A DNA stretch of 64,000 nt. Source: Polycladomyces subterraneus (lineage in GTDB: Bacteria > Bacillota > Bacilli > Thermoactinomycetales > JIR-001). Below are positions 27,428 through 36,442 of this stretch, piece by piece. The notes below the pieces were generated by a model, which was not told the DNA's origin, ran no database searches, and saw only the letters and a program-made list of their open reading frames with translations. Location: the NCBI RefSeq assembly GCF_030433435.1, contig NZ_JANRHH010000004.1, positions 1 to 64,000 on the forward strand. The letters are read 5' to 3'. Each line of letters starts with the position of its first letter. The stretch's first letter is position 1. A program made the position numbers and the translations under genes.

Positions 27428-27721
27428 AGGGCGCCTTCCCCCTTTCAAGCTTTTGAATGTGCAACCATGGATACACTGCTATCGTATGACGGATGCCCTT
27501 ATCCTGTCTGAGATATCGGCCCATTCAACCCACCCAATCTTTTGAGGGGGATTGCCCAAAGAGTGCGCCACCCTTTCACCTGACGGAAAATGACCAGGTA
27601 CAACCTGGGGGTTGTCTTCAAAAAATTTTCTTTATCGCTATCCATCCATGCTAAGCCGGAAAATGTAAAGCTTACCGGAATTACGAAACAACCCCTAGCT
27701 GAACCGATCCACGTACCGCCG

Positions 27722-28033
27722 TTACACCATGTGCTTGAACATCATCCCTTGCGCGGGAGTCAGCACTTTTTCCAGGACCAACAGATCGATCATACGGTGC
27801 GACAATTCCTTTTTTCTCGGAGATCGCTTCAACATCTCCACTTCTTCCGGGGTAAACCAAGTTTCGTATAAATGAGTGGCATAATGCATCAGTTCCGATG
27901 TACCGCCATATCGCTTGATCCGTTTGGCTTCTTCAACGGCTTGGCGAATCCTTTCCGGGTGAATCGCCTTTCTTCCCAACGTCTGATTGATCGTTCTGGC
28001 CAAATCCATATAGAGCGCTTTATCCGGATTCAC
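27722..28033 (-). CDS. Unrecognised small helical protein
   Basis: A 103-residue, charged, probably all-helical soluble protein beginning MNPDKALYMDLARTINQTLG and containing ELMHYATHLYETWFTPEEVEML. No family recognised. The start is the GTG at 28033, six bases after GGAGGAG; an ATG at 28048 would put the site inside the gene. It has about 290 gene-free bases downstream and about 450 upstream. Confidence 0.6.
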   Translation of the reverse strand: MNPDKALYMDLARTINQTLGRKAIHPERIRQAVEEAKRIKRYGGTSELMHYATHLYETWFTPEEVEMLKRSPRKKELSHRMIDLLVLEKVLTPAQGMMFKHMV

Positions 28034-28209
28034 AGCTTTCTCCTCCATCTGACCGTCGGATCTCGACAGATAGTCACTCAGTTATCGATTTGATACCAAC
28101 AGCCTATGCGTAATTGCCAAATCTGTTCACCTGGCCTGCAAAAATCGCGGGCGGAAGGTAGAATCCCAATAAAAAAAACGCCGAGTCGGCCGAAAAATAT
28201 TTCTATGTG

Positions 28210-28238
28210 TTTACATCATTGGTTTGATATGGTATATT
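28210..28238 (+). promoter_or_regulatory. Promoter of the 39-residue peptide gene
   Basis: TTTACA (28210-28215) and TATATT (28233-28238) are exactly 17 bases apart. The transcript would carry a 5' untranslated region of about 250 bases before the GTG at 28496, with an internal repeat TGACGG/CCGTCA near 28432-28465. Confidence 0.6.
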
Positions 28239-28495
28239 GGAGTTAGGCCAGCACCCAGATTTAACCAATTTCGGAAGCTTATTTTAAAAAATTCGGAATA
28301 TATTTTTACCCCAAAGCAATCGGACTGAAACCTCTTGTTTATCCGCTCGTTTCCACCCCACCTACCGCTTTCTGACTTCACCATCTGTATTCCAACATCT
28401 GCGCTCCTTTCTACCATTGACCCCATTGACTTGACGGGAGTTGGCTGGCAAGTCCGCCGTCAGTAGCAGCCTTGATTAGAAAGGAGGGTACGAAC

Positions 28496-28615
28496 GTGGA
28501 GAAATGGATCATACTCTTCTCTGCGGTCGTCAGGCTGATCGAGACACTGACACAACTGTCGCAGCGATATGGACGGCGTTACAAAAGGAAGGCGAGAAAA
28601 AAAGACCCATTCTGA
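28496..28615 (+). CDS. 39-residue cationic membrane-type peptide, unknown
   Basis: The reading frame starts at GTG with AAAGGAGGG seven bases upstream and encodes MEKWIILFSAVVRLIETLTQ followed by LSQRYGRRYKRKARKKDPF. The first half is hydrophobic/amphipathic, the second strongly basic (about 11 Arg/Lys in 19). It has its own upstream promoter and a strong terminator 30 bases after the stop. This layout is shared by type I toxins, small membrane regulators and leaderless bacteriocin-like peptides; none can be assigned. It faces opposite to its neighbours. Confidence 0.65.
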   Translation: MEKWIILFSAVVRLIETLTQLSQRYGRRYKRKARKKDPF

Positions 28616-28644
28616 TGGTGAGACGGGTCCAACATCCGGGAGAA

Positions 28645-28676
28645 AACCTAGAGGCGCGGAACCTCTAGGTTTTTTC
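28645..28676 (+). terminator. Strong bidirectional terminator (peptide gene / recG)
   Basis: aacctagagg (28645-28654) pairs with cctctaggtt (28662-28671) around seven bases, followed on plus by TTTTTC and on minus by TTCTCC. It can end both the peptide transcript and the convergent recG operon. Confidence 0.9.
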
Positions 28677-28721
28677 AGTCACAACATATTCTTATGTGCA
28701 AATCGACAACGTAAAACTTGT

Positions 28722-30773
28722 TCAATCAAAATTTACTTGTCCTTCTTCATCCAAACTTCGAAGGTAGCGGTGCAGGGGCGACCATTCATTGCGCTGCCAA
28801 AAATCAGGGCTTGTGATCAGCCGGATGGCATCCGTACGGGCAATTTCCAGGATCTTGGCATCCTCCACCACATCTGCCACCCGAAAATCGGGCAACCCGC
28901 TCTGTTTGACACCAAAGAAATCTCCCGGTCCCCTCAGTTCCAAATCACGTTGAGCGATTTCAAATCCGTCTGTCGTCTCTGTCATAATTCGCATCCGTTC
29001 CACGCCCGTTTCCGTTTTGGGATCAGCTACCAGAATGCAAGTAGCCGAACCGCCGCCGCGGCCCACCCGACCGCGCAACTGATGGAGTTGGGCCAATCCG
29101 AAACGGTCGGCATCATAAACGACCATTACAGTGGCGTTGGGTACGTTGACCCCTACTTCCACAACGGTGGTGGACACCAACACCTGGATGTCATTGGCCG
29201 CAAACCGCCGCATCACTTCTTCTTTCTCCGCCGGAGACATTTTTCCATGTAAAAGACCAACCCGCACGGGCGCCAGCGTTTGCGTCAATTCTTCAAACAC
29301 AGCCTGGGCGTTTTGCAAATCCAGTTTCTCGGATTCGTCGATCAGGGGGCAGATGACATACGCCTGATGATGGTTGCGGCATTCCTTCGCGATAAATTGC
29401 ACCACACGTGGCCATACATCGGATTTGACCCAATAGGTGTCGACAGGTTGACGACCGGCCGGCATTTCATCGATCACCGAGACATCCATATCCCCGTAAA
29501 CCGTGATCGCCAGTGTACGAGGAATGGGCGTCGCCGTCATATGGAGTACGTCCGGTGCTTCTCCTTTTTCCCGAAAACGGGCCCGCTGCTTCACCCCGAA
29601 CCGGTGTTGCTCGTCGGTGATCACCAATCCCAAACGTTGAAACGTCACAGGCTCCTGGATCAACGCATGCGTTCCCACCACCACATCGGTCAACCCCATC
29701 TGCAATTCACCCAGTACTTCCCGCCGCTCTTTGGTGGTCAAACTTCCCGTCAACAAAGCCAAACGGACGCCGTACGGTTCCAGGAGCTTCCGCAATGACT
29801 GCATATGCTGCTCAGCCAGGATCTCGGTCGGCACCATCAACGCGCCCTGACAACCGCTCAGATAATTGGCGTAGAGCGCGATCGCTGCAATGACCGTTTT
29901 ACCTGAACCCACATCTCCTTGCAACAGACGGTGCATCTGCTCCGGCGCTCGCAAATCGTCCAAAATTTCGCGGACGACACGCTGTTGGGCACCCGTCAGG
30001 GAAAACGGCAAACCCTCGATCATTTGTTTGACTTGACCTGTATCAAATTCATGGGCAATGCCTTCTACCCGTTCACGCGTCTGCCTGCGCCAATGAAGAA
30101 GTTTCAATTCATACAAAAACAGCTCCTCATATGCCATTCGACGTCGAGCACGGCTTCCTTCCTCCCTGCTTCGAGGAAAATGGAGACGATACATGGCCTG
30201 CGCCCGGTCCATCAACCGGTACCGTTCAATGATCTCCGCCGGCAACACCTCTTCAATTTGTCGTCCAAACTGAAGAAAAGCCTGATGGATGGTTTTGCGC
30301 AACCAAGCGACCTTGATGCTGCCCGAGATCGAATAGACCGGCAAGAGGCGACCGGCTTGCTTTTCCTGCTCGGCACTGTTGAAAAAAGTCCGATCCGCAG
30401 TAATCTGCAGACGATGCCGATCCCACTTTCCCGAAACCATCAGGGACTGCCCTATTTGGAGCTTGGATTTGAGATATGCCTGATTGAACCACACCACTTG
30501 AACCGCCAAACCGTCCACATCCAGTTTGGCGCTGATGCGGGACTTTTTTCCGCCATACCATCGGATGCTGGGGAGAGTGATCAACTTGCCCCGGACGGTG
30601 ACGCGCTCCTCGTGCTCCGCCGAGGTCAGATCGACCAGACGGTAATCTTCGTACCGGTATGGAAAATAGGTCAACAAGTCCTCCACGGTTCGGATGCCCA
30701 ACTGCTCCAGCTCTTCTGCCCGCTTTTCTCCCACTCCCGTCATTGCCGTCACTGGCGTGTTTCTCAAATCCAT
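28722..30773 (-). CDS. recG: ATP-dependent DNA helicase RecG
   Basis: RecG reverses stalled replication forks and branch-migrates Holliday junctions. The 683-residue protein has an N-terminal wedge/OB domain (about 60-160), then Walker A GDVGSGKTVIA, the DEQHRFGVKQR box, TATPIPRT and the C-terminal TTVVEVGVNVPNA and QLRGRVGRG motifs. Length equals the Bacillus protein (682). It starts four bases after the sdaAA stop. Confidence 0.97.
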   Translation of the reverse strand: MDLRNTPVTAMTGVGEKRAEELEQLGIRTVEDLLTYFPYRYEDYRLVDLTSAEHEERVTVRGKLITLPSIRWYGGKKSRISAKLDVDGLAVQVVWFNQAYLKSKLQIGQSLMVSGKWDRHRLQITADRTFFNSAEQEKQAGRLLPVYSISGSIKVAWLRKTIHQAFLQFGRQIEEVLPAEIIERYRLMDRAQAMYRLHFPRSREEGSRARRRMAYEELFLYELKLLHWRRQTRERVEGIAHEFDTGQVKQMIEGLPFSLTGAQQRVVREILDDLRAPEQMHRLLQGDVGSGKTVIAAIALYANYLSGCQGALMVPTEILAEQHMQSLRKLLEPYGVRLALLTGSLTTKERREVLGELQMGLTDVVVGTHALIQEPVTFQRLGLVITDEQHRFGVKQRARFREKGEAPDVLHMTATPIPRTLAITVYGDMDVSVIDEMPAGRQPVDTYWVKSDVWPRVVQFIAKECRNHHQAYVICPLIDESEKLDLQNAQAVFEELTQTLAPVRVGLLHGKMSPAEKEEVMRRFAANDIQVLVSTTVVEVGVNVPNATVMVVYDADRFGLAQLHQLRGRVGRGGGSATCILVADPKTETGVERMRIMTETTDGFEIAQRDLELRGPGDFFGVKQSGLPDFRVADVVEDAKILEIARTDAIRLITSPDFWQRNEWSPLHRYLRSLDEEGQVNFD

Positions 30774-30777
30774 CCGT

Positions 30778-31665
30778 TCACTGTGGCGTCCCCCCGAAAA
30801 TCCGACGTTCCAATGCCCGTCCCGTCGGGGTCGCCGCCAACCCTCCCAATGCCGTTTCTTTCAGGGCCACCGGCATATCCCGGCCGATCTTATACATCGC
30901 CTCCACCACTTCATCCGGCGGAATAACGCTCTCTACCCCGGCCATCGCCATATCTGCCGCCACCATGGCGATCGCTGCTCCCATCGCATTGCGTTTGACG
31001 CAGGGGGCTTCGACCAGTCCGGCAACAGGATCACAGACCAAACCCAACATATTTTTCAACGCAATTGCCACTGCTTGCGCTGACATCGAGGGGGTTCCAC
31101 CGGCCATTTCCACGACAGCAGCAGCCGCCATCGCCGTAGCGGACCCCACCTCGGCCTGGCAACCTCCTGCTGCCCCGGAAATGCATGCATTGTTGGCGAT
31201 GATATATCCGATCGCCCCGCCGACAAACAGCGCCCGTACCATCGTTTCCCTGTCTGAGTTCAACCGGTTGGCTGCGGTAAACACACAGCCGGGCAGAATA
31301 CCACATGAACCGGCCGTCGGCGTGGCGACGATCGTTCCCATCGCGGCGTTTACTTCAGATACGGCTGTCGCACGTGAAACCGCATCCAAAACTGTCGGGC
31401 CGGACAGTAGAAGTTTCGCTTTGTTTTTGTAGTCTTGTATCTTTTTGGCGTCACCGCCCGTCAATCCACTGTGGGAACGGATATCTTCCGTCAGGCCACG
31501 GTGGATGGCTTGCTCCATCACATCCAGATTTTGCTCCATCATGCGGAAGATCGACTCGCGGGATTCCCCCGTCGCTTCCATCTCCGCCCGTATCATCACT
31601 TCCGAGATCGGCATTTGTTCCGACTCGGCAATTTCCACCAATTCGGCTATCGTTCGAAACTTCAT
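30778..31665 (-). CDS. sdaAA: L-serine dehydratase, iron-sulfur, alpha subunit
   Basis: With SdaAB this forms an oxygen-sensitive 4Fe-4S enzyme that turns L-serine into pyruvate and ammonia. The 295-residue protein carries the cysteines in AGSCGILPGC, NNACISGAAGGCQAE and VCDPVAGLVEAPCVKRN, as in the family. AAAAGGAG precedes the ATG at 31665; the open frame runs 57 codons upstream with no family similarity. Confidence 0.95.
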   Translation of the reverse strand: MKFRTIAELVEIAESEQMPISEVMIRAEMEATGESRESIFRMMEQNLDVMEQAIHRGLTEDIRSHSGLTGGDAKKIQDYKNKAKLLLSGPTVLDAVSRATAVSEVNAAMGTIVATPTAGSCGILPGCVFTAANRLNSDRETMVRALFVGGAIGYIIANNACISGAAGGCQAEVGSATAMAAAAVVEMAGGTPSMSAQAVAIALKNMLGLVCDPVAGLVEAPCVKRNAMGAAIAMVAADMAMAGVESVIPPDEVVEAMYKIGRDMPVALKETALGGLAATPTGRALERRIFGGTPQ

Positions 31666-31845
31666 GGAGATCCGTCTCCTTTTCGATGACGTGTTGCTGA
31701 AAACTGATGAAGATTCCTTTTTCCTACAGTTATGATAGCACACCATCCAGGAAAAAATCAGCCGCCGAACCCCGGAAATCACGGGATCGACGGCCTTTCG
31801 ATAAAGGTCATCGGTATGTGACGATGAACCGGACATACCCGTGAA

Positions 31846-32505
31846 TCATGACAACACGGTCACACCCGTGATGCCTTCTTGCGCCTCGATTTCGGCTTTC
31901 ACCTCTTCACTCACCGACTGATCGGTCTCGATGGTCATCAGAGCCAGCGAACCTTTTTCCTTACGCGAAACCTGCATATAACCAATGTTGATTTGATGGC
32001 GAGCCAAAATCCCGGCTACGGTGGCGATGGCACCATACCGGTCATGGTGCAGGACGAGTAATGTCGGTGCATTACCGGACAGGTTGAGTGAAAAACCGTT
32101 CAGTTCGGTGATCTCCATCTTGCCACCGCCGATGGAGATCCCTACCACTTCCGTCGACCCATTCTCGTCTTCCAGCAAAATCCGTGCCGTGTTCGGGTGA
32201 TCCGGCACTTCCTCCGACTCCTGAAAGATCACTTCGATCCCTTGTTCACGCGCGATTTTCAAAGAATCGACAATCCGTTTGTCAAATGTGTCAAAATCCA
32301 ACACACCACCGACGATGGCGATGTCGGTGCCGTGTCCTCGATACGTCTTGGCAAAAGAACCGTAAAACGTAATCGTCACTTTTTTCGGTTTTCTACCAAA
32401 CAATGCGCGGGCCGCCCGTCCGATCCGTGCCGCTCCGGCTGTATGAGAACTGGAGGGGCCGATCATGATCGGCCCGATAATATCAAACACCGTACGATAC
32501 TTCAT
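31846..32505 (-). CDS. sdaAB: L-serine dehydratase, iron-sulfur, beta subunit
   Basis: The 219-residue partner of SdaAA, beginning MKYRTVFDIIGPIMIGPSSS and ending with an ACT-type regulatory domain (LLVLHHDRYGAIATVAGILARHQINIGYMQVSR). AGGAGGAG precedes; a GTG two codons upstream is an equally spaced alternative. About 180 bases separate it from sdaAA without an obvious terminator. Confidence 0.95.
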   Translation of the reverse strand: MKYRTVFDIIGPIMIGPSSSHTAGAARIGRAARALFGRKPKKVTITFYGSFAKTYRGHGTDIAIVGGVLDFDTFDKRIVDSLKIAREQGIEVIFQESEEVPDHPNTARILLEDENGSTEVVGISIGGGKMEITELNGFSLNLSGNAPTLLVLHHDRYGAIATVAGILARHQINIGYMQVSRKEKGSLALMTIETDQSVSEEVKAEIEAQEGITGVTVLS

Positions 32506-32605
32506 CCACACTCACTCCTCCTGCAACCACCTACTCGCCATTATTGCCTCGCTCCGCCCGTGAAAAAAGAGAGGATAAAATAATGATAGCAATCACCGGG
32601 TACAT

Positions 32606-33460
32606 TTATGCAGGCAAAACGACGACCGCAATCGTTCCCGGTCCGACATGAGTGCCGACCACCGGACCAACTTCCGTGATGACAACATCTTCTACCGCAA
32701 ATTCGGTGCGCAGTCGCTCCGCCCATTTCTCCGCCTCTTCTGGCCTGTTGGCGTGGCATACTGCCGCTTTTTTCAAACCTTTTTCCCCAGCTTTTTCCCT
32801 GACCAGTTCAATGACACGGGCTTCAGCCTTGCTCTTGCCGCGCACTTTATCCAGGGGATATACTTCGCCGTTTTCGTTGAAGGAGAGAATCGGCTTGATG
32901 TTCAACAACGATCCGACGAGTGCGGACGCTTTTCCGATCCGGCCACCTTTTTGCAGATATTCCAGCGTGTCCACCATGAAATAGACACCCATCTCGTCGA
33001 TCATCCGGTTGACCAGAGCGACACATTCGTCGAGCGACCGTCCTTCCTTGGCTGCGCGGGCCGCTTCAACCACGATCATGCCGATGGGGTATGACGCTTT
33101 TTTCGAATCAATGACGGTAACTTTGAACTCTTCCTCCACCATCGATTTCGCCAGCAGCGCTGACTGAAACGTACCGCTTAAAGCGGAAGACAAGTGGATG
33201 GAGAGAATATCCACGTTACCGTCTTTGGCCGCCTCCCGATATGCTTCCACAAATTCGATCGGGGACGGCTGCGAAGTCGTCGCCAACTCATCCGCTTCCT
33301 GTAACTTTTGATAAAACGTTTCTGGTTGGATTTCTACTCCGTCCAAATACGATTGACCCTGCAAATGCACTTTTAAAGGGACAACGGAAATCTCCAGTTC
33401 CTGTACCAATTCGGCGGGAATGTCCGCTGTGCTATCGGTGATTACTTTTACTTTGCGCAA
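32606..33460 (-). CDS. degV: DegV family fatty-acid-binding protein (FakB type)
   Basis: DegV proteins bind one fatty acid and present it to the kinase FakA for phosphorylation. The 284-residue protein has VITDSTADIP at its start, TTSQPSP near residue 90 and SIHLSSALSGTFQSA, which form the lipid-binding pocket in this family. The start is likely the TTG at 33460 (GGAGG eleven bases upstream); the GTG at 33472 lies on that site. It follows fakA by 20 bases, suggesting a FakAB pair. Confidence 0.9.
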   Translation of the reverse strand: MRKVKVITDSTADIPAELVQELEISVVPLKVHLQGQSYLDGVEIQPETFYQKLQEADELATTSQPSPIEFVEAYREAAKDGNVDILSIHLSSALSGTFQSALLAKSMVEEEFKVTVIDSKKASYPIGMIVVEAARAAKEGRSLDECVALVNRMIDEMGVYFMVDTLEYLQKGGRIGKASALVGSLLNIKPILSFNENGEVYPLDKVRGKSKAEARVIELVREKAGEKGLKKAAVCHANRPEEAEKWAERLRTEFAVEDVVITEVGPVVGTHVGPGTIAVVVLPA

Positions 33461-33480
33461 TGCAATAAGCACCTCCGCGG

Positions 33481-35160
33481 TTATTCTACGGCAAACAGGA
33501 AGAAATACAATGGTTGACCGCCATAATGCACTTCATATTCCACATCGGGGTAGTTTCGCTTTAGAAAATCGGATAACTCCTTGACCTGTGCGTCGGTGAC
33601 GTCCTTCCCATACAGTATGGTGACGACATCGGCCGGCTCTGACAACATTTTCTGGAGCAAGTCCCGGGAAGTGGCCAGCAGGCTGCCACCCACCGTTTCA
33701 ATTTTGCCTTCTCGAATACCCAGGAAGTCCCCTTCTTTGATCTCCAGGTCCTGCACGTTGGAATCGCGAACCGCATAGGTGACTTCGCCCGAACGTACTC
33801 GAGTCAGGCTTTCCGTCATACGCCGCCGGTTCTCCTCCAAGTCGGCGTCCGGTTGGAAAGCGAGCAGTGCTGCCAACCCTTGCGGAACCGTCTTTGTCGG
33901 TAAGACTGTCACCGGGGTTTCGACGATATGTACCACCTGTTCCGCCGTGAGGATGATATTCTTGTTGTTGGGCAGAATGATGACATGTTTGACGTTTAAC
34001 CGCTCAATTGCCCGGGCGATATCCTCCGTGCTGGGGTTCATCGTCTGCCCGCCTTCGATAATCACATCCACGCCCAAACTGCGGAAGATTTCCGCAATGC
34101 CGTCCCCCGCAGCAACCGCTACCAGCCCGTAGGGCTTGGGCTCCACCACCTTTTCTACCGGTGGTTCAGTCGGGGAAACCGACACTACCTTTTCCACGAT
34201 GTTGGCGTGCTGCTCCCTCATGTTCTCAATTTTGATGCGCGTGAGCCCACCATATTGCATGGCAAAGTTGAGCGCATCTCCAGGACGCTCGGCATGAATG
34301 TGCACTTTGACCAGATCGTCGTCAGTCACTACCAAGAGCGAATCACCAAACTGCGCCATCTCCCGGCGAAACACCGTCTCGTCAAATGCATCCTTCTCCA
34401 ACATGATCATGAATTCGGTACAATATCCATGCTCGATTTCGGATGCGTCGATTTTGGACTGTGCGCTTTGATGTGCTACCGCTCCCAAGGATTCAGCAGG
34501 CTCTACGACGGTCGCTAGTGATTTCGACTCTTCTCGCTGCACCATTCCTTTCAAAGCGGACAAAAAACCTTCATAAATGAGGACCAATCCTTGTCCGCCC
34601 GCATCCACCACACCAGTTTGCGCCAACACGGGCAACAATTTGGGGGTGCGAGAGAGGGAGAGGCGTGCTTCTTCCAACACAGCCTCCATCACCGCCACCA
34701 CATCGTTCGTCTGGCTCATACGCATCAGCCCTTTTTCCGCCGCTTCCCGCGCAACTGTGAGAATGGTGCCTTCAACTGGTTTGATCACAGCTTTATAGGC
34801 AGTTTCCACCCCCTTTTGGAAAGCCAAAGCCAAATCCCGCGCTGTCAATGTCGCCTTGTTTGCAACGGATTTGGCAAACCCACGGAACAACTGGGATAAA
34901 ATGACGCCGGAATTTCCGCGCGCCCCCATCAGCAAACCTTTTGATAGCGCTTCCGCCAGTTGCCCCACATGCTCACTCTTTTTCCGTTCCACTTCCTTGG
35001 CGCCGGAAGAGAACGATAGATTCATGTTGGTCCCCGTATCACCGTCCGGTACGGGAAAAACGTTGAGAGCGTTTACTTGTTCCACGTGTTTGTCCAGTTG
35101 GTGCGCTCCCGCCCAAATCATGAGTGAAAAAAGTGTCGCGTCAATCTGTTGATGTGTCAA
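33481..35160 (-). CDS. fakA: Fatty acid kinase subunit A / DAK2 domain protein YloV
   Basis: FakA phosphorylates fatty acids held by FakB, feeding exogenous acids into PlsX/PlsY lipid synthesis. The 559-residue protein has the DAK2 domain (VNALNVFPVPDGDTGTNM, LLMGARGNSGVILSQ, VDAGGQGL), a middle domain and a C-terminal EDD-like domain. Translation begins at TTG with AAGGAGGAG upstream. In Bacillus yloU is directly upstream; here about 400 bases of structured DNA intervene. Confidence 0.93.
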   Translation of the reverse strand: MTHQQIDATLFSLMIWAGAHQLDKHVEQVNALNVFPVPDGDTGTNMNLSFSSGAKEVERKKSEHVGQLAEALSKGLLMGARGNSGVILSQLFRGFAKSVANKATLTARDLALAFQKGVETAYKAVIKPVEGTILTVAREAAEKGLMRMSQTNDVVAVMEAVLEEARLSLSRTPKLLPVLAQTGVVDAGGQGLVLIYEGFLSALKGMVQREESKSLATVVEPAESLGAVAHQSAQSKIDASEIEHGYCTEFMIMLEKDAFDETVFRREMAQFGDSLLVVTDDDLVKVHIHAERPGDALNFAMQYGGLTRIKIENMREQHANIVEKVVSVSPTEPPVEKVVEPKPYGLVAVAAGDGIAEIFRSLGVDVIIEGGQTMNPSTEDIARAIERLNVKHVIILPNNKNIILTAEQVVHIVETPVTVLPTKTVPQGLAALLAFQPDADLEENRRRMTESLTRVRSGEVTYAVRDSNVQDLEIKEGDFLGIREGKIETVGGSLLATSRDLLQKMLSEPADVVTILYGKDVTDAQVKELSDFLKRNYPDVEYEVHYGGQPLYFFLFAVE

Positions 35161-35184
35161 CAGTGCTCCTCCTTACAGAAAATG

Positions 35185-35573
35185 CTAACGAGAACCCCAC
35201 GGTTTCATTCGTTGGATAAAAGGCTGCGTTACCCGGAACCTCCTATTGATATGGCTAGAGCAACCGATCTGTTGATGAAGCGAGCGTATGAGCAGTTGCT
35301 CCTCCCACTGCGAGTGGGCCACGTTCCTTCAAACGCCATGGTATGAGGTTCCAGTACCCTCCCACCGAGTAAAACCATAGGGTGAAAGAAGGAACCAGCG
35401 TACTTTTTGGTACGCCGCCCATGTAGGTATATACAACCGGGATTTAGAATTGCAAGGGACGGGGTGATGACCACCTCTGAACTTGGTGTTGTTTAATACG
35501 GAAACCGACCCAAGAGTCCCACAAATCCCTCAAGAATTGCACTTGAGGTGCGTAAGCCGTGTGGAGTGTCAAT
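35185..35573 (+). mobile_element. Candidate IS200/IS605 right-end remnant with omega-RNA-like segment
   Basis: The roughly 400 bases between fakA and yloU hold no intact gene but many hairpins: CCCACT/AGTGGG (35304-35318), GGTTCC/GGAACC enclosing ACCCT/AGGGT (35348-35397), GCGTAC/GTACGC (35398-35415) and CTCAAG/CTTGAG (35530-35548), ending in gtaagccgtgtggagtgtca, which resembles IS200/IS605 right ends. TnpB guide RNAs derive from such ends. A short plus ORF (35149-35346) may be a remnant, but I cannot match it. Seen: hairpins and ending. Inferred: element relic inserted at the yloU stop codon. Confidence 0.45.
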
Positions 35574-35934
35574 CTTCGTTGACCAACCGTACTCCTTGAA
35601 CAAAGATGTTCACCCGGTTGACCTCGATACCCACCATTTGTTTCAGTGTGTACTTCACTTTGGATTGAACATTGTTCGCGACTTCGGAGATTTTCGTTCC
35701 GTAGCCGACGATAATGTACATATCGACCACCACTTCACCCCGATCGATCCGGACCTCGATCCCTTTGCTCAAATTTTCCCGTTTGAGCAACTCCGTGATA
35801 CCGTCTTTCAATTGGCTGCGTGAAGCCATGCCGACCAAGCCGTAGCAATCCATGGCTGCTGCACCGGCAATGGTGGCAAGAACTTCGTTGGCTACTTCGA
35901 TGTGCCCTAGATCATTGGCCAATTCGAGACTCAT
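35569..35934 (-). CDS. yloU: Asp23/Gls24 family envelope protein YloU
   Basis: The 121-residue protein of the Asp23 (DUF322) family begins MSLELANDLGHIEVANEVLA and contains VDMYIIVGYGTKISEVANNVQ and VNRVNIFVQGV. Family members are membrane-associated stress or envelope proteins. ATG at 35934 has AAGGAGG seven bases upstream; the ATG at 35940 is too close. Its stop codon coincides with the right boundary of the suspected insertion. Confidence 0.92.
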   Translation of the reverse strand: MSLELANDLGHIEVANEVLATIAGAAAMDCYGLVGMASRSQLKDGITELLKRENLSKGIEVRIDRGEVVVDMYIIVGYGTKISEVANNVQSKVKYTLKQMVGIEVNRVNIFVQGVRLVNED

Positions 35935-36043
35935 CGTCATTCCTCCTTGGGAGAGGTCACTCTTTTGCACATTCAGCACAATTGTACAACAACATGTTAG
36001 GAATTAAAAGTTACCAAACAATCTTAGTTGGTTAACCCGTTCC

Positions 36044-36072
36044 TTGCAAGGGTGCTGGGGTTGTGCTAAAAT
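36044..36072 (+). promoter_or_regulatory. Promoter of rpmB
   Basis: TTGCAA (36044-36049) and TAAAAT (36067-36072) are 17 bases apart, about 50 bases before the rpmB start. Confidence 0.75.
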
Positions 36073-36120
36073 GTGTAGGTGTTTTGCTATCTATGAGAGG
36101 AAACTGGGGAGGTGTTCAGA

Positions 36121-36309
36121 GTGGCCCGTCGTTGTTTCATCACCGGTAAAGAAGGACGCACCGGAAACAAAGTTAGCCACTCCAACCGCAAGTCCAAGCG
36201 CAAATGGGGCGTCAATGTTCAAAAAGTGCGCATCTTGGTGGACGGCAAACCGAAACGCGTCTATGTGAGTGCCAAAGCTCTTAAATCGGGAAAAGTAACC
36301 CGCGTCTGA
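36121..36309 (+). CDS. rpmB: 50S ribosomal protein L28
   Basis: A 62-residue basic protein starting [20 protein letters not shown] and ending GKVTRV, with a single Cys, typical of L28 in Bacillales. GTG start with GGGGAGGTG upstream; an in-frame ATG at 36112 overlaps that site. It stands alone on the plus strand, with its own promoter and terminator, as in Bacillus. Confidence 0.96.
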   Translation: MARRCFITGKEGRTGNKVSHSNRKSKRKWGVNVQKVRILVDGKPKRVYVSAKALKSGKVTRV

Positions 36310-36337
36310 CCGGACTGCGGGTTTTTTTGAAGCCGTC

Positions 36338-36366
36338 AAAAAAAGCACCGTTTGCGGTGCTTTTTT
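36338..36366 (+). terminator. Bidirectional terminator between rpmB and spoVM
   Basis: GCACCG (36345-36350) pairs with CGGTGC (36355-36360), with A7 before and T6 after, so it can stop transcription from both sides. Confidence 0.9.
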
Positions 36367-36442
36367 CGTGGACACGCCGTCATCGTCCCTAGTCTCCCCG
36401 GGACGTGAGCTAACGCGCGTGATGGATCAAGATGGATGAAGC

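Noticed and set aside
28211-28426. Minus-strand 71-codon ORF opposite the peptide leader
   Set aside because: Weak start context, no family, and it overlaps the plus-strand promoter and leader.
35149-35346. Plus-strand ORF of 65 codons next to fakA
   Set aside because: Could be a transposase remnant, but I could not match it to any family, so it is only mentioned under the suspected element relic.
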